From Sequoia sempervirens (lineage: Eukaryota > Streptophyta > Pinopsida > Cupressales > Cupressaceae), in the NCBI GenBank assembly GCA_007258455.2, contig VDFB02000001.1, positions 11,884,754 through 11,948,753 on the forward strand: a DNA stretch of 64,000 bases. The letters are read 5' to 3'. Below, piece after piece: positions 12,256 through 20,801 of the stretch; positions within the stretch are counted from its first letter, which is position 1, and every line of letters starts with the position of its first letter. A program made the translations under genes and the position numbers. Below the pieces are notes generated by a model. That model saw only the letters and a list, made by a program, of their open reading frames with translations. It did no database searches and was not told where the DNA came from.

Positions 12256-12495
12256 TTAGACTAACTCCCTCCAAAGTTGAATGAATATTTCCCATAGGTG
12301 TTTCTTCAATTGATAAAGTCCCTGAGGAAAGATTCTTAGGAACATTTTCAAGGCCTTTTCTGCTTTTGCTTCCCAGTCTTGTATGATTAACATCGGCTCT
12401 TGTGGTTTCCCAACAGAAGGATATTCAAATGTTCCTTCATTTAATTTTGCAGCTCCAACTTCATGAGAAGATGTCTCTGACACAAATGTTTTAGC
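12256..12495 (-). pseudogene. GYF-domain (EXA1-like) gene fragment, distal part
   Basis: Minus-strand frame continuing the exon at 20193-20801. It starts at the right edge of this segment, immediately after the chromovirus 3' LTR, without a proper ATG, and ends with TAA at the left. Its residues are acidic and serine-rich at first (SETSSHEVGAAKLNEGTF). With the chromovirus and one 5-bp duplication removed, the codons join in phase: ...SR-V-ET-FVSE... . The right-hand part carries the family signature; this part alone is not diagnostic. The last ~20 codons may already be intron. Confidence 0.6.
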
Positions 12496-13113
12496 TGATC
12501 TATTTAGGATGTAGGACGATTTCTTACAGATTGCTTAACGTAAATGACAACTTAATACAATGCTTAAATGAACAAATTGAACATCATTAAAATGCTTAAT
12601 GAACTTTAGCATGATAAAATGATAACCATGATGATGAATTGAAAGAAAGAGAGAAAAACAAAGAAGAGATCAAACGCAATTGATAACGGAGTTTGTCTGA
12701 ATGGACTACATCTTCGGGTCCCTCTCCAACAAAGGACCAATCTGATTATGCTCCAAAAAATCAGTTACAATTGCTTCAAGACTATCTCCCTTAAGCACAA
12801 TAGCATGACGTTCTTCTGGTGTGCAGAAATGTCTTCAAAATCTCCTAAGCATTTTCTCATTCTCACCACCTGGACTTGAGAAATCAAACCTATACCCCTC
12901 CTTTTATACATAAGATAAGCCTAATGGGGCTAAAAACCTCCATAATTACAAAAAAACAACATATAACCCCCTTGACAATTCATATAGTGATTAATTTGTC
13001 CTTTAATCCCCTTTTGTTTTGGTGGTTAGGGTAAATTTTGGTCATATAGGCCCATTTAGTTAGGCTCGGCCAACAAACCTTTAACAAAAGCAAACAGACC
13101 CCTCACATATTTC

Positions 13114-13190
13114 AAGAGGCGTTGGTGGTCTAACAGTGTAAGAAATTTTTTCCATCCGCATGGTCGGGGGTTCAAACCCCACCGGCCACC
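13114..13190 (+). repeat. tRNA-like (SINE-head-like) module 1 in LTR
   Basis: On the plus strand, TGGTCTAACAGTG resembles an A box, and GGTTCAAACCC, ~40 bases further on, matches the pol III B-box consensus GGTTCRANNCC. GGGG/CCCC flank the loop as in a T-arm. Repeated at 19345-19417. Confidence 0.45.
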
Positions 13191-13256
13191 TTTTAACCCA
13201 AACCTCTGACATTTCAAACAACAAAATAAACCCCCTGTTATTATATGTTGAGCGTG

Positions 13257-13330
13257 TAGTGGTCGGTGCAGCGATGAAGAGTTCGGTTGTTTGTGAGTAG
13301 ATCATGGGTTTGAGCCCGGCCAAACTTTTA
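13257..13330 (+). repeat. tRNA-like (SINE-head-like) module 2 in LTR
   Basis: A second A/B-box-like unit: GTGGTCGGTGCAGCG, then GGGTTTGAGCCCGG. The other LTR copy (19486-19555) keeps the better B box, GGTTCGAGCCC. Reminiscent of the tRNA-derived heads of plant SINEs. Confidence 0.45.
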
Positions 13331-13965
13331 CCAAATGAACTAACTGACGTGCTGACAGACCGAAGGTGTGCACCAATGGGGCACCACATGGCACCTCCTG
13401 AATTGGCCACGTGGCATCCTCTGATTCGCTGACTGCACTAACTCATACACCACTATGCCGCTAATTGGAGTATGAATGGCACGAAGGATGCCGCATCACC
13501 TGTACGGATGGACACGTGTCAGCATACTATTGGTCTATATAAATGACTCGACTGCCACGTGTCATTCCGCAAGTGGTCCATGTTTGATTCCGTACAGTAC
13601 AAACTGACACGTCAACATGCTGACGTCACCAACCGTACCACCAAGTCAACTAAACTTTGACTGCCAATATCTCGAGCATACAATGTCGAATTTCGATGAA
13701 ATGAACGTTGTCAGAATCATCTCGAAGAGCCCTTCAATTTGACACTGCTTCCATTGATTTCTGAGATGATCATTTTTTTCACCTTCTAGATGACCCCTGA
13801 TGGCAGTTTGACCCAAATTTTGATTGGTCGTAACTTCAGCAAACGGACTCCTTTTCGCTCTGTTCAAGTTGTGTTGGAATCAGGACATCGAGCTCTTTTT
13901 GATGGTGTTGAATTCTAGAGCATTGGAGACACTTCAAATTTCATTGAAAAATGTCCCTTGGATCA

Positions 13966-13976
13966 GGCCTCCCCAC
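13966..13976 (-). promoter_or_regulatory. Polypurine tract of the chromovirus
   Basis: On the minus strand GTGGGGAGGCC directly precedes the TG of the 3' LTR. It is interrupted by pyrimidines, so it is degraded or weak. Confidence 0.5.
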
Positions 13977-14006
13977 TGGAGAGCTTTTGGACCTCTAAAA
14001 GCTTGA

Positions 14007-14464
14007 TTACTCGAAAAGTAAGTGAGGGTAAAGTTCCCTCACTTTATCAATCTCCATCCATCTTGCCTTGCTTGGATGCATCCCCTTTAGTCCCACTCTG
14101 AGGTACTCAACTGCTCCTCTTCGTGAAGTCCTTACATTTATGTCGAAAATGACATCTTCTAGCAACTCTGACATGTACTCTGGTGAAAGGTCATCAACTA
14201 ATGGAACCTGAATTTCTATGACTTCATTTAGTTTCATTAGAGGCTCATACAGTTTCAAATTCTCAACATTGACAACCGAGTAAATATGCATATATGGAGG
14301 AAGATTGAGGTAGAAGACATTGGTACCAATCTTTTCAAGGATCTCAAAAGGACCATACCTAATTGGATTAAGCTTTCTACCTTCACCTTCCATCCTTTCC
14401 TTGTTGATGTGTAACCAAACTCGGTCTCCAACCTAAAAATGATGATCAGTGCGATGCTTATCAT
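14007..14464 (-). pseudogene. Integrase C-terminus with chromodomain (chromovirus)
   Basis: The frame reads the GPFEILEKIG beta-barrel segment typical of the Ty3 integrase C-terminal domain. A polyprotein tail follows: GAVEYLRVGLKGMHPSKARW, then an acidic-basic end finishing YPHLLFE. That tail aligns with the integrase chromodomain of plant chromoviruses (…YLVRWKG…ATWE…YPHL). Chromodomains steer integration to marked chromatin. A frame change near 14400 separates this piece from the catalytic core. The codon ending at 14007 is followed by a stop, so the natural polyprotein C-terminus is probably kept. Confidence 0.8.
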
Positions 14465-14498
14465 GGCGAGCCTTGTATTTTGTTTGGCTCTGTTCCAA

Positions 14499-15300
14499 CT
14501 ATGTTTCCACTACCTGATGAATTGCTTGGACTTTCTGGATGAAATTCAAAGCCTTCTCTACATCATGGCGTCCATCTTCAACATCATCTTTTCCAAAAGA
14601 AAAATCCATCGATGTCTTGGGAACATAACCAAAACATGTCTCAAAAGGAGACCTCTTAGTAGAAGAGTGTGTTGCATGGTTGTAGGCATGCTGCACATAA
14701 TGAAGACTCTCATCCCACAACTTAGGATGCTTGCCGCAGTAACCTCTGAGTAGATGCACAACTGTCATGTTTACAACCTTTGTCTTCCCATTAGTCTGCA
14801 GATGGAAGGTTGTACTCTTCTTCAGTCTGGTGTCCATGAGTCCCCACAAAGCTGACCAAAATTCCCCCAAGAATTGAGAATCTCAATCCGATACAATAGA
14901 AGTAGGTAATCCAAAATGAACACATACAAATTGAAAGTACATTTGAGCTGTCAGTTCAGCAGTGACCTGTTTCTTACAAGGCATCAAAATATGCATTTTG
15001 CTAAACCGATCAACTACTACATACAAATAATCATGCCCCTTCCTAGACATAGGTAATCCCCCAACAAAATCCATTGACACACTTTCCCATGGATGAGAAG
15101 GTACAGGTAGAGGTGTGTATAACCCCAACTTCATGTTACTAGGCTTACTAGTTGCACACATAACACAACCTCTAATATACTTAGTTACAATTTCTTGCAT
15201 ACAAGGCCAATAACAATATTTCTGCAACTGAGTCAATGTTTTGCTTACCCCAAAGTGTCCTACAATCAATGAGGTATGTGCTTCTCTAATAACCTATTCT
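14499..15300 (-). pseudogene. Integrase zinc-binding and catalytic core (chromovirus)
   Basis: Integrase inserts the cDNA into the genome. The N-terminal HHCC finger is visible: HFGVSKTL, then YCYWPCMQEI, then CVMCATSK. The first catalytic Asp is in SMDFVGGLP (15080-15060 region) and the second in PTSIVSD at 14883. A stop interrupts the frame between 14870 and 14883. In the following piece the position of the catalytic Glu in the usual QTDGQTERVN motif reads QTNGKTKVVN, so the Glu appears to have become Lys. The protein is therefore inactive twice over. Confidence 0.85.
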
Positions 15301-15520
15301 TGTTCATCCCTTGGAACACATAACTTTCCCAAGTGATATAATAGTTTATCATGCACATAATAATCTTTCTCTTCTACATGTTTTCCTTTCATTAAAGCTG
15401 CATAGATATCCTTAAAGTTCTCATCATTAGCATATTGTTCCTAAAAAATTTCATGAACCATAGAACTATTATGAAGGATTATCAAAGAATTCATCATAGG
15501 AGGCCTAGAGAGCATGTCTA

Positions 15521-15907
15521 CTACTTTGTTATGGGTACCTTTCTTATATTTAATAACCAAATGAAACTGTTGCAAAAAACCCATCCACCGAAAGTGCCTA
15601 CTTTGTTGCAGTTTAGATTATGAGTGCAAATACTAAAGTGGCTGGTGATCATGTGGATTACAGGTTCTTTCCCCATTATGTAATGTTTCCATTTCTTAAC
15701 ACTTTGAACTAAAGCATAAAATTCTTTATCATAAGTGGGATAGTTACTTACTGCTCCTGAAAAAGTTTCAAAGTGGTAGCAAACTGGTTTACCTCCTTGC
15801 ATGAGTACTGCTCCCATGGAAAATCCAGTCGCATCTGTCTCGGTCTCAAATGGTTGATGTAGATCTGGTAAAGCCAGAACTGGTGCAGTGCTCAACTTCC
15901 CCTTCAA
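15521..15907 (-). pseudogene. RNase H domain (chromovirus)
   Basis: Starts with LSTAPVLALPDLHQPFETET, the standard start of Ty3 RNase H, with the first catalytic Asp in ETDAT. Continues through GAVLMQGGKPVCYHFETFSG and the NYPTYDKEFYALV motif, ending in the KHYIMGK region. The normal phrase is IAFxS at the position that reads CYHFE. The codons after ~15650 diverge (HMITSHFSICTHN), and a frameshift separates this from integrase. Confidence 0.82.
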
Positions 15908-15940
15908 AGTGTCGAAAGCCTTTTGCTGTGGACCTCCCCA

Positions 15941-16744
15941 CTAAAAATTTGCTCTTGTACTGGTTAACGTGTCCAATGGTGATGCTATATAAGAGAAATT
16001 TGCAATGAACTTTTTCCAATACTGAACTGCACCTAGGAAACTTCTGACTTTTGTGACTGTACTTGGCTTAGGCCAGTTTACAATAGCTTTGACCTTCGCA
16101 GGGTCTACTTTCAATTGACCACCCCCTATGACATAGCCTAAGTACACTAAGGATGTCTTAGCAAATTCACATTTAGACATCTTTACATAGAGTTTTTCTT
16201 TTCTCAATAAATCAAAGACTTTCTTTACATGACTTACATGATCTTCCCAAGTTCAACTAAATACAAGGATATCATCTAGATATACTATGAAAAAATCATC
16301 AATAAAATGACGAAAGACATCATTCATGACTCTCATAAAGGTAGCTAGTGCATTACAAAGCCCAAAAGGCATAACCAACCACTCGAACAGTCCCTGTTTT
16401 GTCATAAATGCAGTCTTCCAAATATCATCTTCTTCAATTCTTATTTGATGATAACCACTTCTCAAATCTAGCTTAGTGAAATAAACTGCATGTTTTAACT
16501 GATCAAGTAAATCATCAATTCTGGGAAGAGGATACTTGTTCTTTACCATTATCTTGTTCAAGGCGCAGTAGTCAATGCACATTCTCCAAGTTCCATCTTT
16601 CTTTGGAACCAACACAATGGGAGAACCACAAGGAGATGTACTAGGATGGATAACTCCTTTTTCCACCAACTCCTGAATCTGCTTTTTAATTTCCTCATTC
16701 TGCATAATAGATAAATGGTACATGTTGATATTAGGAAGTGGCAT
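15941..16744 (-). pseudogene. Reverse transcriptase (chromovirus)
   Basis: The RT fingers and palm are complete: [63 protein letters not shown] and the catalytic YLDDILVFS at ~16262. A stop follows at ~16250. The thumb and connection continue in the next frame: KCEFAKTSLVYLGYVIGG and VRSFLGAVQYWKKFI. Substitutions in normally fixed positions (DYCALN for DYRALN) show decay. The order after protease and before RNase H is that of Ty3/gypsy elements. Confidence 0.9.
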
Positions 16745-16756
16745 ATCCTGTTGTAA

Positions 16757-17518
16757 CTAGATTTCATGTTGTATCTCTCTCTTGGGTGGTAACCCCTTCG
16801 GTTCCTGAAACAAGTCATTGTAAGCGGAAATAATTTTGACCATTTCAGCTTTATGTTTTGGATCACACCCCTTGAATGCCTCAAATTTATCATCCTCTTT
16901 GGATTTCACAAGCATTAATACAAAGTTCTTACTTGAGTTGACCAACCTTTTCATTTGACCAGCATTAACTAGTGTAAGATTAGTCTTCACCTTATGTACT
17001 CGTACAATGTATTCTACCCCATCTTTAAAGAGATGATACTTATTCTCCCCCCTATAAAAGATTGCTTTCCTATCATAAAGATAAGGACTTCCCAACACAA
17101 GCCCAAAAATATCCAAAGGAACTACATCTACTTCTACCTCATCAACAAAGTTTGCAGTGATAGCAAATCTCAATTTACATTGTTTAGTTACCTGTAACTG
17201 AGTATCATTGCAAACCCATCCAAGTAGATATGGCTTTAGATGAGGTGTTGTAGCAAAATTTAATTTCTTTACCACTTCCTCAGATATTAAGTTGACTTGA
17301 GAACCTGTATCAGACAATGTATCAACTTTAGTGTGTTTTGTTACAACATGAATGTGAAACAATTCATTTCTTTGTTTATCAACCTTAGGAGAAGATTCTT
17401 TACTTTTACTTGCACTGGCATTAGAAAAACTTGCATCAAAGAGAGAGAGATATACCTTTCCCTTTACCTTGGATTCCAACAACAACAATATTTGTCTCAT
17501 CTCCGGAGTCAGATCCAA
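16757..17518 (-). pseudogene. Aspartic protease and N-terminal pol region (chromovirus)
   Basis: Retroviral-type aspartic protease that would cut the polyprotein. The active site reads TLSDTGSQVNLIS (normally VDSGAT/S) near 17320-17280, so the Asp-Thr-Gly triad is kept, and the flap/second half has VVPLDIFGLVLGSPYLY. Residues 190-250 lead to the PPKREIQHEI segment before RT. The frame overlaps the end of gag, so gag and pol lie in different frames or were joined by frameshift. A TAG at ~16754 separates it from RT. Confidence 0.83.
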
Positions 17519-18587
17519 GATCTTGTTGAATCACTATAGTAGTATTTTGCTTGCCTTTATTACCTCCATATCTTTTCGGCCTCAACTTAGGATGCAGCTT
17601 CCAACACTTTGAATCATCATGACCCTCTTTCTTGCAATGGGAGCATGTGGGTTTCTCACCCTCTTTCTTAGTTGTAGTTGTCTTCTTCCCTTTTCCTTTA
17701 TCTTTGTCTTTGTCTTTACCCTTAAACTTACCCTTTGACTTAGATGGATTCTTGGAAAAGCTATCACTGAAAGTGTTCTTACCCCTTGACTCTAAATGAG
17801 TAGCTTGAAAAGACACCTTGTCTAGACTGTTAGGACTCAACATCAAAATAGTGTGCCTTAAGTAAGGATGCAAACCACCTATGTACTTAAGTAATGTGTC
17901 TTGAGTATACAAGGGAACATTTAAAGCAATAGCGCATTTTTTGAACTCATGAGTGTAATCCTGAACAAACTGCCCCTTACCTTGCCTAAAGGTCTGCCAA
18001 TTCATGGTTAACTATTGCATGTAACCTAAAGGATAGAATTATTTCTTAAGGGTAGTAACATACTCCATCCAAGACATACTGACATGACCATGGCGAGCAA
18101 TTTCTTCCCAAGTCTTACTCTCCCACCAGGTGAGAGTTGTACCTCCCAACCGGAGAGTGGCTAATTGGATCCTAGAAGCATCTTCTACTAGGCCTTGAAT
18201 CCTACAGTACACTTCTACTTGCTAGACCCAATCATCTAACTTCTCAACATTTAACTCACCACAGTACTTAGGTAACTCAAATTTTACATCTAACTTAATA
18301 ACAGGCTTAGAATTGCTCTTAACTGGATTTACAATAGAAGAAGGAGAAGGAGAAGGAGGAGAAGGGGGAGAAGAAGAAGAGGGAGAAGATGGAGGAGAAG
18401 TAGTTTCTAGAGTTTTCTCCTCTTTGTCTTTTTGATCTTCCTACTTCTTGTGCTTTGAAGAACCTCCCTTTTCACACTTCTTCTTTTCTACATAAAGTTC
18501 TTCCACCATTTCCTTCATATCTAGAAATTCCTTCTAGAAATCCTTCACATCAAGCTTCGAACTTTGTCCACCTTCTTTTCCTTCCAT
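17436..18587 (-). pseudogene. Gag (capsid and nucleocapsid) of the chromovirus
   Basis: Gag packages the RNA genome. A Met at 18587 opens the frame: MEGKEGGQSSKLDVKDF, then in-frame stops. A Ser/Pro-rich stretch (18330-18430) precedes the capsid domain; the middle has TWWESKTWEEIARHG, and the retrotransposon gag domain continues with FRQGKGQFVQDYTHEFKKCA. A lysine-rich linker precedes the CCHC zinc knuckle CSHCKKEGHDDSKC (near 17650-17605). The intact open part is 17436-18005. At least three upstream stops fall where a Trp or Gln is expected (e.g. DDWV-stop, TGG>TAG type changes). Confidence 0.82.
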
Positions 18588-18710
18588 CTGTGACAGTGGA
18601 TTAGCTCTCTGTCTTCCAATCTCAGAATTATATTCTTCAAGCTTGCCTTCACCTCGTTGAATCCTGGATCTTGTTAGCATTCAATTCTGTAATACTAGCC
18701 ACACACAAAT

Positions 18711-18721
18711 CTTTGATACCA
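18711..18721 (-). promoter_or_regulatory. Primer-binding site, tRNA-Met type (chromovirus)
   Basis: On the minus strand TGGTATCAAAG lies three bases inside the 5' LTR. It matches the initiator tRNA-Met complement TGGTATCAGAG with one change. Confidence 0.85.
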
Positions 18722-19344
18722 ACTTGATCTATTTAGGATCTAGGACGATTGCTTACAGAATGCTTAATGTAAATGACAACTTAATACAATGCTTAACTGA
18801 AAAAATTGAACATCATTAAAATGCTTAATGAACTTTAGCATGATAAAATGATAACCATGATGATGAACTGAAAGAAAGAGAGAAAAAGAAAGAAGATATC
18901 AAACACAATTGATAACAGAGTTCGTCTGAATGGACTATGTCTCCAGGTCCCTCTCCAACGGAGGACCGATCTGATTATGCTCCAAAAAATTAGTTACAAT
19001 TGCTTCAAGACTATCTCCCTTAAGCACAACAACATGACATTCTTCTGGTGTGTGGAAATGTCTTCAGAATCTCCTAAGCATTCTCTCATTCTCACCACCT
19101 GGACTTGAGAAATCAAACCTATACCCCTCCTTCTATACATAAGATAAGCCTAATGGGGCTAAAAACCTCCATAATTACAAAAAACAACATATAACCCCCT
19201 TGAAAATTTGTATAGTGATTAATTTGTCCTTTAATCCCCTTTTATTTTGGTGGTTAGGGTGAATTTTGGTCATATAGGCCCATATAGTTAGGCTTAACCA
19301 ATAAACCTTTAACAAAAGCAAACAGACCCCTCACATATTTCAAG

Positions 19345-19417
19345 AGGCGTCAGTGGTCTGATGGTGTAAGAAATTTTTTCCATCCGCGTGGTTGGGGGTT
19401 CAAACCTCGCTGGCCAC
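19345..19417 (+). repeat. tRNA-like module 1, second LTR copy
   Basis: Counterpart of 13114-13190. Here the B box is GGTTCAAACCT, and the A-box-like TGGTCTGATGGTG fits the tRNA D-arm better than the other copy. Confidence 0.45.
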
Positions 19418-19485
19418 ATTTTAACCCAAACCTCTGACATTTCAAACAACAAAACAAATCCATTGTTATTATATGCTAAGCATGT

Positions 19486-19555
19486 ACTGGTCGGTGCAAC
19501 GGTGAAGAGTTTGGTTGTTTGTGAGTAGATCATGGGTTCGAGCCCGGCCAAACTT
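19486..19555 (+). repeat. tRNA-like module 2, second LTR copy
   Basis: Counterpart of 13257-13330. The B box GGTTCGAGCCC is a perfect consensus match. Confidence 0.5.
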
Positions 19556-20192
19556 TTACCAAATGAACTAACTGACGCGTCAATAGACCAAAGGTGTGCC
19601 CCGATAGGGCACCACGTGGCACCTCCTGATTGGGCCACGTGGCGTCCTCTGATTCGCTGACTATGCTAACTCAGATGCCACTGTGCCATTGATTGGAGTA
19701 CGGATGACATGAAGGATGCCACGTCACATGTACGGATGGACACATGTCAACTTACTATTGGTCTGTATAGATGACTCGACTACCATGTGTCATGCCACAA
19801 CTAGTCCATGTCGAATTTCATACAGTACGGACTAACACGTCAGTATGCTGACGTCACCAACCATACCAAGTAGTCAACTAAACTTTCACTGCCAATATCT
19901 TGAGCATACGATGTCAGATTTCGATGAAATGAACATTGTTAGAATCGTCTCGACAAGCCCTTCAATTTGACATCACTTTCGTCGATTTCTAAGATGATCA
20001 TTTTTTTGCCTTCTAGACGACCCCTGATGGCAGTTTGACCCAAAGTTTGACTAGCTGTAACTTGAGCAAACGGACTCCTTTTCACTCTATTCAAGTTGTG
20101 TTGGAATCAAGACGTCGAGCTCTTTCTAATGGTGTTGAATTCTGGAGCATTGGAAACACTTCAAATTTCACTAAAAAATGTCCCCTAGATCA

Positions 20193-20801
20193 TCAACCCT
20201 ACTATCATGCAAACTGAAAACTTCCTCTGCTCCTTTGGAATCTTCTCTTATTTCTTTATAAATAACTGAACCTGCAAGTTCTGACTCATCTAAGTCAAGA
20301 AGCCAAAAATTTTACAACTTTAACAGTGAATCAGTAACAGTGTGAGGATCTGTAGCACAATCGAAAGGGGCATGCTTGTTGCTATCAACCAATATATCCT
20401 CTGGGAACCCATTGCCCCCATGATAGTCCTTGCGAATATCATCCAAATTGGCCCGCTCTTCTATTTTAGGTGGAATAAATGCTAATGGCTCAACATGATC
20501 AAATGATGTTATTCCAAAAAATTCAACAAATCCATTGGGAATACCAAGGGAGGGTGAAAATACCTTAAGGTCCCTATATATGTCAAGAAGTTTTCCTCAT
20601 GGATAGAAAAAGTCCTCTGTAGTTATAGAAGCACCAATTGGAGATTTCACAGGTATATTACTAGTACTGCAGTTTGAGCGATCTCTACCAAATACAAATC
20701 TAGAACCTCTTCCTCCTGAACTTTTATCACGTGAGTTATCCAAACAGAATCAAGGTTTTCGGGCAGGTACCTTCTTTGACTCATGATCAGTAACTAGGTG
20801 A
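20193..20801 (-). pseudogene. Exon of a GYF-domain (EXA1-like) protein gene
   Basis: Minus-strand exon of a host gene, not of a transposon. The acceptor is probably CAG at 20804-20802, preceded by a T-rich tract. The translation has two blocks that plant GYF-domain proteins of the EXA1/At5g42950 type share: FYP(R)GKLLDIYR near 20600-20575 and EPLAFIPPKIEE near 20490-20455. A Gly/Arg-rich FVFGRDR segment precedes them. Three stops break it (20750-20752 TGA, 20597-20599 TGA, 20312-20314 TAA), each explained by one C>T change of CGA or CAA. The GYF domain itself, downstream in family members, is absent. In plants these proteins act in translation control and immunity. Confidence 0.72.

Larger units (their letters stand above)
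12496..13965 (-). repeat. 3' LTR of the chromovirus
   Basis: 1470 bp, aligning with 18725-20192 (1468 bp). A TATA-like TTTATATAG on the element strand lies near 13535. Two tRNA-like modules with B-box matches sit antisense at 13114-13190 and 13257-13330. The 109-codon frame 13081-13410 overlaps these modules and is unlikely to be a gene. Confidence 0.93.
12496..20192 (-). mobile_element. Complete Ty3/gypsy chromovirus, minus strand
   Basis: A 7.7-kb element. 5' LTR at the right (18725-20192), tRNA-Met type primer site (18711-18721), gag with a zinc knuckle, protease, RT, RNase H, integrase and a C-terminal chromodomain-like segment, polypurine tract (13966-13976), 3' LTR (12496-13965). Both LTRs begin TGATC and end GATCA. 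Flanking 5-mers read GTTGA and GCTAA in element orientation: two transitions apart, a decayed target duplication. Gene order PR-RT-RH-IN plus chromodomain is that of chromoviruses. Several in-frame stops and frameshifts make it inactive. It lies inside a host gene fragment. Confidence 0.92.
18725..20192 (-). repeat. 5' LTR of the chromovirus
   Basis: 1468 bp. Aligns along its whole length with 12496-13965, including both tRNA-like modules. The copies differ mainly by transitions, many at CG sites (e.g. GGCGTTGG versus GGCGTCAG), as expected after long methylation. Confidence 0.93.

Noticed and set aside
13114..13330. Genuine tRNA genes
   Set aside because: B boxes and partial stems are present, but no complete cloverleaf with anticodon arm and 7-bp acceptor stem could be drawn.
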